A stretch of DNA of 64,000 nucleotides from Warburgia ugandensis (lineage: Eukaryota > Streptophyta > Magnoliopsida > Canellales > Canellaceae). Below the pieces are notes generated by a model. The model was not told where the DNA came from. It was given only the letters and a program-made list of their open reading frames with translations, and did not search any database. Location: the NCBI GenBank assembly GCA_035236585.1, contig CP141135.1, positions 5,738,001-5,802,000 of the forward strand, in the 5' to 3' direction. This document shows, in pieces, positions 23,946 through 33,500 of this stretch. The position numbers and the translations under genes are program-made. Positions within the stretch are counted from its first letter, which is position 1. Each line of letters starts with the position of its first letter.

Positions 23946-24456
23946 TTGTTTTACTACGAGCAAGTAAAATGGCTCTCCTTTATTAGATGGAAGATTCCGA
24001 GCATAACTGGAGGGCTGTTGCAAACTAGAGGTAAAGTTCATAGTAGAATAGGAGGGCTGATGCAAGGGGGAAGATTCGAAGTATTGCTCTACTCTTTGGC
24101 AATGAAAACTAAAACGCGCTTGCGAGGCAGGTGCACAAGAAGACTACCTTTTCGTATTTTGTTACACAAGAGGCAAATGGTAACCCCTATTGTAATCCCA
24201 GATGGTTCAGATGCCTATTTTTTACTTTTTATTTTCTTAAATCTAGGTCATTCATCTTGTTCCCCCTTTCCTCCACTTAGGCAACACATGAAAAGTCACA
24301 CCAATCGGATGATTATAACCGCTCTTTTTTTCTTTTTTTTTAAAACTAATTTTGGTAGTTATTTAAATCGAAAGAAACATAGGATAAGATGAATATAGTG
24401 GAGGGTGAGCAAGATGAATGAACATGGCTCTTTTTTTTCTTTTTCTTTTTTTGGGA

Positions 24457-24522
24457 ACAAGCCACGAATTCACACACCCCTAAATTTAATCTTGGCCAGA
24501 TTGAAGTGGTGACTCAAACCTG
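24457..24522 (-). mobile_element. Putative second SINE family, inverted fragment
   Basis: GCCACGAATTCACACACCCC, TAAATTTAATCTTGGCCAG and GGTGACTCAAACCTGCCAC are the inverse of the B-box-like and GATTAAAATTAGGAGTGT blocks of the copies at 26870 and 37130. Confidence 0.35.
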
Positions 24523-24559
24523 CCACGAAGTACATTTCAGGGAAGATGTCAAAATTGTT

Positions 24560-24705
24560 CGAGGCCAGCTTTGCTAGACATTTTGGGCAAAGTGAGGGGA
24601 CTCTAAACAATACCCTCCAAGAACTTTTTACAGCTGCGCTAGACATTGTTGGCGAGTTAATGGGACTCTACACTATATCCTCCGTGAACATTTTGCAGGT
24701 CTAAA
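24560..24705. repeat. Diverged tandem repeat, ~75 bp unit
   Basis: GCTAGACATTTTGGGCAAAG with GGGGACTCTAAACAATACCC recurs ~73 bases later as GCTAGACATTGTTGGCGAGT with GGGACTCTACACTATATCC. No function seen. Confidence 0.45.
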
Positions 24706-25034
24706 AACTGCAGTCAGCATGAGATTGCTTTTTAAATGGAATGTCAATTATAAATGAATCTGAAGTTCTCATTCAACAAATAATTTCCCCCCACTTAAGA
24801 CGGTTAAGCTAGTCTAATGGGACACATAACTCTAGTACATGGCCATTTCTTCTTCAAGTGCTGTCATATTGCAGGTTCTTATCAAATGCTTTTCCATCTA
24901 TTTGAGCCTGTATTTATTCCCAACGCGTTATCCTCTATACATTACTTTTGTGGTACCAAGCCCAGAAATGGTCATTACAAAAGTCTAGTTTGATCAATAG
25001 GGTGGAGGGAAGAAGATTGCATCTTTGTCCTCTT

Positions 25035-26345
25035 TCATCTGAAGTGCTTCTCCATCTCCTCCCCAACATTAAAAGAAGCTTGTAGGACTTGTGGTGATAG
25101 AGCCTTCCACACCGATATTCTCCCAGCCAGATGACTAAACACAGGCCTAAATCAGAAGCATATAACCTTCAGGTAACAGACACTGATAACAAGCAAGTAA
25201 AAGAGTGATTCAAGCCATTTATCTGCCAGTCATGCCATAGATGAGTCATGCACCAAATTCAACCCCATTTGACATTTTCAAGCTTCTAGCTTTAAATGAA
25301 TGATTAGAGGCTAAAAAGGATAGCTCCTCTACCTCAAATCAAAGGCTCAGAATTGTTCGACAAAGTTAAATTTTAGTGATAGACCTATCCATAGTAAATC
25401 CTGGGCATCAAACAGTTTTCATCATTCAACAAGCAGGGTCCACTTGGCTTTGTATAGCAGCCCAGATCCGAGATGACTAGAAACTGCCTCCTTTTGTCTG
25501 TGGCAACTCCTAAGTGGGTTTTATGATGAAGGGTCTGAATCATACTGATAATTCACTAATAAATGAAAATAAAAGAGAAAATAACTTACTCAGGAGTCGT
25601 GATTATTGAAAACCATTCCAGTCCATTATCGCCAGCAATCTTAGAGACAACAAAGAACCTTGGAACAATGAACAAGCACCTACCTTCCACCTCTGCCTCC
25701 AAAACTCTAACACCATCAACACCCCCCACTTGAACAGTGCAATTTCCTTTGATAATATAAGTCACTTGAAATGCAGAATCAGAAGAGAAACCTGGTGAAC
25801 ACATTGTCTTAGAATTAAGGCTCACTAGATCATCCCCCAACCCAACTTCACCCACCACAAATGTAAGCAGTGACAAATTGGAGTTCTTTATCCTGATAGT
25901 CATTTCTGACTGGGTTCAGGAAACATGGGTCTTATGATGCTTCCAGCAATACAATTAGAGGAAATGTGAATTCTCCTCAAAACTTGAGAGCCTGTTTAGA
26001 TCATCATCCAGTGTCCATTTTACTTCCTGATCTGATAATCTGTCTGATACAAGGTCCTCCATTTCAACGTAAACTGGATTGGTTGGTGTTGACTATATTC
26101 TGATCCATGAGCTTAACAGTAGTCCTTGCAGCATATTATTAATTTGTCACTTCTTTCAAAGCATGGTTTAGTGAAATCTGTCCAATGAGATGAAAACTCT
26201 AAGGGACCTTGAGCAGCTACAATTTTGGCACCCGTGAGCATCCTAAGCTCAAAGCTTGACCATGGTAATAACAACCACCTGCACCACCATAACATTTGTC
26301 TGCTAAAGATGAGACAAGTCTGGTTCTCTCTCTCATATATTTGCA
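25035..26345 (-). pseudogene. Decayed two-cupin (RmlC-like, glutelin type-D-like) gene
   Basis: Three pieces are recognisable. The exon at 25590-25903 reads VGEVGLGDDLVSLNSKTMCS, PGFSSDSAFQVTYII and LFIVPRFFVVSKIAGDNGLE then WFSIITTPE, ending at a strong GTAAGT donor. The last exon, 25035-25146, reads PVFSHLAGRISVWKALSPQV and LQASFNVGEEMEKHFR then a stop. This is about 15 residues short of the family C-terminus, whose KDAIFFPPPY is still readable just beyond in a shifted frame. Near 26200-26345 the N-terminus survives as CYGGAGGCYY and, one frame over, WSSFELRMLTGAKIV. The rest of the first cupin is missing. The match is to the plant 11S-globulin-like RmlC cupins of the At1g07750/At2g28680 type, recalled from memory. 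The well-kept second cupin suggests loss was not ancient. Confidence 0.75.
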
Positions 26346-26869
26346 CACGTTTGAAGTTGCATTCCATCTTGCTAGTATATAGTAAGAGAAATGGGAATGA
26401 ACAAGACTAGATTAGGACAATGTTAACTCCTTGAGCTGAATTCAGTTCTCTCCCAAGTTATCCTTCAACATATCCTATGTTCTCTCCGAGAACTCTTAAA
26501 TCCCTCCCTCTAGGCTGTCCATTGATCATGGCTGGAGTGATGGATGCTACAATTCTGATCAACTACGATCCTCACTGTTTGGATGATAATAGAATATTTT
26601 CTAAAATCCTTTTGTTGATACTTAGGTGCAAGTTCATATCAGGTTTGTGTCTGATTTTAGAACATCTGGATCGCTTGACCCTTCAAAGGAGAGGCTCTTG
26701 CTCTGTTGTGCTAGAAGGCCTTTGCTCCACACACAAAAAACGAAATATAAAAAATAAAATTAACTACCACATCCATTGATACTGAAAGTTTTCACATTTG
26801 ATCCTCTAATCTCATCCTATTTTTTCTTTCTTTTCATATATAGCTAAATTTTTCCTATCAAATCTGGGT

Positions 26870-26990
26870 CATGTAGTTGGTTGCACACAACTTCACATGT
26901 CCCATATGCTTGGTCTCAAGTTCAATCACTGCTTTAGTTGGAGATTAAAATTAGGAGTGTGTCTAAGTGAGTGTGATTTGCTTGTAACCA
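26870..26990 (+). mobile_element. Putative second SINE family, copy (in left duplicate)
   Basis: GTAGTTGGTTGCACACAAC, CTCAAGTTCAATCACTGC and GTTGGAGATTAAAATTAGGA then GTGTGTC and a GT-rich 3' end. Its partner in the right duplicate is at 37130-37270, so it predates the duplication. Family assignment is tentative. Confidence 0.4.
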
Positions 26991-27246
26991 AAGAAAAAAC
27001 ATAAAAAAATGATCCAGGATTATGATATCCTCTGCTTAAATAGGCCTCCCCTTTTTGTGTCTAAAAAAAGGTAGCCCAGGCAAGAAAAAGGAGACTTGAA
27101 CTTACATCACGGAGGGTGGAAATACGTTGTTTAAAGAATGGTCTATATTCAACAAGTAAAAAGCGCAGTTTTATATGTTATAATCCTCCAATCACTTTGG
27201 TGTTTGGCGTAGAAGAGATTCTGAACTAGTGAAATCAGATGGACAG

Positions 27247-27346
27247 GTAGGCAGCCTTGGTGCACGAAGCTCCCGCCTGTGTGGGGTCCAGGAAAGGGGC
27301 AGACTACAATGGCGTATAGTAGGCAGCCTTACCTAGCATTATCAAG
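27247..27346 (-). mobile_element. Au SINE, 5'-truncated, younger than the segmental duplication
   Basis: Only the 3' ~100 bp of Au is present, from GTAGGCAGCCTTGGTGCACG to GCAGCCTTACCTAGCATTAT. It is flanked by AAATCAGATGGACAG (27232-27246) and AAATCAAATAGACAG (27347-27361). The right duplicate carries a single AAATCAGATGAACAG at 37515-37529 with no SINE between its flanks, so the empty site survives. Confidence 0.93.
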
Positions 27347-27615
27347 AAATCAAATAGACAGGTCTGATCAGTTATTGGTGAAACCATCGAGCAAAAGTAA
27401 GGCTAACCATAGCAAGTAGCTGTAGTGTCGCGCACTATGCTATCATTTCTCGATCTTAAGCGAGGGAGATTGGAAAAATCAGGAGACAGATCAGATGAAC
27501 GTCCTGATCCACTACGGTGCAACCCGGTTGCTTCGACGCCAAGCTATTAACAGCCGATTAGTACGCTGTTAAGCATAAAAAAGTGGTGCCATTATCAGAA
27601 CAAGGGACTGCTGAA

Positions 27616-28463
27616 ATGACTGAATGTGGTATATTTAATGAAGCAGACCTTGAGCCATATTATTATGTTGATGGATTACTTACCTTCTCTTTTCTTAATT
27701 AGTGTTTAGTCATGATTTCAAACTTTATCAGAGTACGCCGCATTCATTTTTCTAGGGTCGATTAACCCCTGGGGTTTTCTTTTGGCATCACTTGGCAAGA
27801 TTTTGCCATTTAAAATTAAATATATGTTTGACCTTTTTAGGGGTCTAATAATATTATTATTATATAAAAATGATTTAGAAAACCTGCGGCGTCACACAAT
27901 ATCTCAGAAACACCAAAATGTGCAATTAAATAAACCCACACACTCTCCGTACTTCTTCGCTCTAAATCTAGTTTCTACTAACGTTAAGGATGAAACCGCC
28001 CTCAAACCCTAAAACCGATTCAAAAGAAGATGCAGACAAGAAGCAACTCTAGGGTCGCCAGAAATCACCTATAAATAGTTTTAGCAGCTGTGGACATACT
28101 TCCTTCGCTTTCTATTCGTCGCGTAAAGGTAAATTTTCCTTCCTGAAGATCAAACTACGGAAAGTTTAATAGAAATGGATGAATCTCTATCTTTCAGCTT
28201 CAATAACTTGAAAATGAATCGGAGACCAGATATTTACTGGGGCATTTGCAAAAATTCTCCATGCTGTTGATTTTTTTCCTGAAATATTCAGAGGCTAAAA
28301 TAAATTAGTTCTTCTCAACTGAGCATGCAAATTAGTGGCTATTTTAATTTGGGTTTTGCATAATTAGGAAAATATATGATTCAACTGGGATTGTTGTATA
28401 ATTCTGAGGGCTTACTTCGTGTTTGTTCCATTTTTTCAGTTTCTTAAATTGCAAGGTGCAGAA
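27616..28463. promoter_or_regulatory. AATF upstream region, leader and leader intron
   Basis: A telo-box AAACCCTAA lies at 28004-28012. A GTAAAT donor near 28130 (after GTCGCGTAAAG) and a polypyrimidine-CAG acceptor ending at 28439 suggest a ~310 bp intron in the leader, just before the start at 28464. An ATG at 27990 opens a 20-codon frame ending TAG at 28052, a possible uORF if transcription begins upstream. No TATA box stands out. Confidence 0.45.
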
Positions 28464-30508
28464 ATGGGGTTAGGTTCAAAAAGATTAAAACGTTTCAACA
28501 ACAGCGACCCGGGTTCCGAAGAAGAAAGCGAGCTTGTAAGCGAAATGGTACCTATTATTGACATCTATTTGTTTGTTTTGTTAGCATTTCTTTTGATTTT
28601 GTGCTGTTTTTTCTTCTTATCTACTTATATGGATGTCTTATTTAAAGTGTTTGCTTGGTAATGCATATGAAACTGTACTAAGATGAAGCCAATATTGTTT
28701 CCCATTAAGTATGAAACTTACTGGTCGAACAAAGTAGACCAATTGTCATTTGTGGGTGTGTCTTTTGTTTGTTTTGTTTGTTGAGGTTGCAGAATTTTCC
28801 TTTTCCTCCTGTAACGTCTGTAAATTAATGGAATGGTTTGCAGGAGGAAGATGGGCTTGAAGAGGATGAGCAGGAGGAAGAAGAAGAGGAGGATGGGGAC
28901 AAGGAAGAGGAAACAGAAGAAGAGGAGGACGAGGAGGAAGACAGTACTGCTCTACAAAATGAGGCGCAAAAGGAGACTGAGATGGAAGAGCTTGAGAAAG
29001 AATATTCCAGTCTTCGACACCAGGAGCAGTAAGTTTTATTTTTGATTCTTGTATGCTTGAAATTCTAAACTGCAAAATAAACAGACTAGACGATACAGTA
29101 TTCTGATGAAATCTTTGTGTGGGTGATGTACCCTGAGAATCATCCTTGATGGTTTTAGACTTAATTTTTACTTGAATTTCCTCGTGAATGAGATAGTCAT
29201 TTTTCTCAAGTAATTCGATGATAGCTGATCAGTGAATTCTGTACTGGAGACATTATTGTATTACCCTATAGAGCAAGTGATATTTCCTTGCTATAATGGA
29301 TTCTATAGAAAAAATAATATTGTACACCTGCCGTGAATGATTCTTTAGAGTATGGCTTGAAGATTCATGTCTATTGAAGTGCAATGTTAATTATGCCAAG
29401 GAGTTAGTTGAGAGCTGATCATTTGCTCATTGGCTGGAAAGCTATGCTTCATTGCTGTAGGGTGGACAGCTGTGAGAGTAGCAGGAGGATCTTCAGAGAG
29501 CAAAAACAAGTATGAGGTTCCTGTTCACTCCAGAATTATTATCCCAATGGACTGTAATGACAGGTATCTTCTGGGCAGATGTGTAGAATGTTGACATATT
29601 CTATTGGCAGTCAACGTTCAGACTGATGTCAGCTCTAGAGGATCCACCACGTTCTAAGAGAGGCTAAGACACTAAACCTTAACTCCTATGGGTTTAACAT
29701 GAGTAAGCTAGGGCTGATGAGTATGGGAGGCAGATAATGTGGATGTTGTGAGGATCATTTCTCAGGCTTGGAAAGAGGACAAGTTTGAACCAATGGTCAT
29801 AAGGGTAACGGTCACAAGATCCAAAGCTATTCACATTTTTATTATCTATGCTGCTTGTTGTGAGCAGAGGTGTTGAATGAGGTTACTGGATTCTCTTGGG
29901 GGGAGTTCTCATGTAGACATTGTTGGACAATTTTAAATGAGGCTAAAGATATTGCTTCTGATTATTTCTTAGGCCTGTTGGAAGATTTGGCTTTCATCAA
30001 TGATGTTTAATTTGTTAATTGAATTTGCATTCCTTTTGAACTGGATGACCAGCTTGCTCATGCATGTACTATTTGTTTCTTTAATTTTGTCATTCAAAAC
30101 AAAAGGGGGAAACTAACAATGGTTTTACCATGTTTATGATTAGAGGCATGAATAATAGTGATGTGTGAGATGTCTGTTTTCTGCTTTTTTTTTTTGTGGA
30201 GGTGGAGGTGTTGGGTGCGGCGGGGGGGATAGGTTATGTGTTGTGGTGGCATTCAATTTTATAGTCTCTCAAATATTGAAAGATTATAAATGGTGTAAAG
30301 GGCAGCCCCGGTGCATGAAGCTCCCGCCTATGCGGGGTCCGGGGAAGGGGCAGACCACAAGGGCCTAAAGTACACAGCCTGAAGATTATAAATGGTGTAT
30401 CATGTTCAATTACGGGTTTCGATGGTTCTTTCATGCTGGATTTTTTAGTAGCATTTTGCCTAAGTATATAGCATCTGGATACAAGATATGCAGTATTAAC
30501 TTTGCTTG

Positions 30509-30544
<36 letters not shown>

Positions 30545-33500
30545 ATTGAGGTCTAGCATTGACTTTGCTTTTGAAGTGGATAAATATGTCAACTTTGAAC
30601 TCTTTATCACATTTTTTCACATGTGTTCTGTATATGATTCTTTTTTTACCTGTTTTTGTTTCAGAGATCTTTTGAGAAGTTTGACACGACACAAGGATGA
30701 AGATCTTCTAAAAGGTCAAGCAGTGAAGAACCAAAAGGTATGGTGTGTAGGGGACCATATTGACATTAAAATCTTGATATTGTTTCTAAGTCCATCATAC
30801 CATATAAATTACAAACTAACAACATTCTGTTATGCATCTATTCTTCTTGTAATGCTTGGTGCAAGCCTGGGCACTTGTTACATGTTCTTACTTTTATTCA
30901 TGAATGGTAGTGTTAGTTCTTCTATATTAGTCTGTTTGATTCTTTTCTTTTTGTTAATAATCTTTACATCTGTTCCTTTTCAAGGCACTCTGGGATAAGA
31001 TGCTTGAGTTACGATTCTTACTGCAGAAACCTTTCTCAAGTTCAAATAAACTGCCGAAGGTTAGTGCTATTATCTTCCTGTCTTCCGAGGTTGTTATGCA
31101 TTTTGTCTTTGTACCTCATGTGGCTGTCTGTGCATATATTCATGCATGCGTGTGTCTCTGCATGATTGTGTCTCCAATATATGCTGTTGTTGTGTTGGCA
31201 TGCCTGCATCCATGTGCCAATTCATGCTGGTGTGAGTATGCATATGTGCGTGTGCATGTCTCTGTGCAGGGGTGTTATAAGATGGATGACCATGATGTCC
31301 TTTGGAGACATCTGACTTCGGAGCTGGCTGAAGTGCTAATGGCAGATACTTGTTTAATGATGCCATTAAGTGCTAGCCAGTGTACCAGATTCAAAATATT
31401 GAAAGATTTTAAGCCTTCAATAATGGCATTTAAACAGAGGGTTAGAAAACAAAAAAGGCAACACTCTGCACCCATCAGCAAAGCCTTCACAAATCAAAGG
31501 CTGAGAATCATCTGAGAGGAGAATTTTGGTGTGCTAGCTGCATACATAACAGGGCCGAGCAAATAAATGGTTCCGATCAGACAAGTTTGATTGTGCTTCT
31601 TTCTGAACATAATTTTCCTTGGAAAAGTATGCACACGGCCCCATTGTATGTATTCAATATCGATTTTTGCGCACTTACTTTTTTGGTGATGCTTTCTCAG
31701 CAGGGACCTATAAGGTTGGCATTCTGCAACTCTGATAAATCGGTTGATCAAGCGTATTCAGACCTTATATCCTCATCCGAGAAGACATTAGATTGTTTAG
31801 TGGAACTCCAGGAGGTATAAACTGTATTTCTTATTTGTATAGTAAGATGTTACTTTGAGCATATGGATGGCTTTTTCATGATCTGATGAGCACCTGATTA
31901 TATTACACATTTATCACCAGTATTATATTGTTCCAATGGTTGGGCATTACCCTGTGGTCTTTTTGTTTTACAGGCTCTAGTTGAGAGGAATCCTTCTATA
32001 GCTCAACTGACAAATGGTATGACAAAGAATACTTTGTCATTTTGATTATTTTCGTGTCTCAATTCTCTGGTAGTTTCAATGAAATGTTCTAGTTCTTTGT
32101 GATATTTGTTTGCATTCAAATATCAAATTGTAAGTGCATTAATCTTTTGGCTAGTTCTGTTGCCCTTTCTCCCTATCTATGATCAGTCTGAATGCGTCTT
32201 TGAGCTCTATTAGGTTGGACACGTCATTGAGTTCCTTCTCTTCTTGTACAGACTTTTCCTTTTAAATTTGTTGACCTACAAGCATGCTGGCCTTAATTAA
32301 TTTTGGTGAAAAGCATTCCTTTGTATTCCCACGTATGGATGGATTCAATATCTGTCTCTCTCAGAAAATGGAAAGAAGAAAGGAAAAATTGCATGGATAG
32401 ATTTTCTAAGGTGGCCAACATGACCCACTTATTCTGATGTGCTTTCTCTCATCCAGGAACTAACAGAGAATCTGGTAAGAGTGAAGATGCACCACAGGAT
32501 TTAGATGCAGATAGTGATGGATGGTCATGTATACATAGAATGCACAGCAGGTATTGCAGTCATTCTTTTCATGCTTGTAGTACCTATATCTAATTGTTCC
32601 ACTTATGCAATACCCAAGTGCCATAAATTTTGGGGAGCATGTTTGGTTCTTGAGTTCTAGCTGTATGTATCTCTAAATATTTTTGGTTGCTATTTACTGA
32701 AATACCAGAATAGCCCTTTCAGATGTCATATTTTGAATTTATTTTAGATTTCTCTACTCCATTCAAGTCGGTTATCAGTGGTAATTAATTCTGTTATTGC
32801 ATAATTGTTGTATTTGAATCCAACATGTTCTATGATTCTTGTCACGTGGTATTCTTTCAATTCTGATATTCAGCATCACAAATTCCATTAAAGTGCACAA
32901 TGATGGTCTGTACTTGTTTTTTGAATTATGATTGTGCTGCTGAGGATGATTTTATTGCCAATGCCTTTGCTTGTGCATTGGCACATTTATTAATCTTGTA
33001 GTGGAGGCAAACCTTTTTGTTCATTAAATTCTGTTGTAACTTTTCATGTAGCAATGCCCTTCTTATTTGTCATATTGGTTATGGCATGTCAGTAGGTGCA
33101 AATGAGTCTGATTAATCCAATATAAACTATTTTGTGTGCCCAAGTTTATTAATCTTGCAGTGGAGGCAAACCTTTTTGTTCATTAAATTCTGTTGTAACT
33201 TTTCATGTAGCAATGCACTTCTTATTTGTCATATTGGTTATGACATGTCAGTAGGTGCAAATGAGTCTGATTAATCCAATATAAACTATTTTGTGAGCCC
33301 AAGCTGAGATTTCACCAACAGCTGCATAAATTATTAGCCATGCAGCTATATACGAAATATTTGCAAAACCAGTGCCAAATCTCGAAGTGGTGACTTGGCT
33401 GATTAATCAGAATGCTAAGTTCTCTGGAAATTGTTTTCAAGCCAATAAGTTCGTCCCTGTTTTTCTATTATATTCTAGAGAAAGCTTTGCAACCCATCTG

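Larger units (their letters stand above)
25856..27615. repeat. Segmental duplication, left copy (direct orientation)
   Basis: Shares long stretches with 36451-37786. Examples are AGTGACAAATTGGAGTTCTT and CTGATACAAGGTCCTCCATT, and it ends with GTGGTGCCATTATCAGAACA. The left edge lies inside the second cupin exon. This copy alone has a ~350 bp block around 26220-26570 and the Au SINE at 27247-27346. Cupin exons continue beyond the left edge only here, so this is the parental copy. Confidence 0.9.

Noticed and set aside
28833-29045. Arg/Lys-rich 70-residue open frame
   Set aside because: It is the +1 frame of the GA-rich AATF exon. The acidic frame fits the family and joins correctly to both neighbours.
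28746-29075. Pro/Leu-rich 109-residue frame on the minus strand
   Set aside because: Antisense shadow of the same GA-rich AATF exon; no family resemblance.
29440-30030. Possible retroelement-derived coding stretch in an AATF intron
   Set aside because: Short peptide-like runs (WTAVRVAGGSSESKNKYEVP) do not assemble into a recognisable domain.
30165-30434. Gly-rich open frames on both strands
   Set aside because: They cover a G-rich intron stretch and the young Au SINE; not protein-like.
31000-31515. 171-residue open frame
   Set aside because: It starts inside an AATF exon in another frame and reads through the intron.
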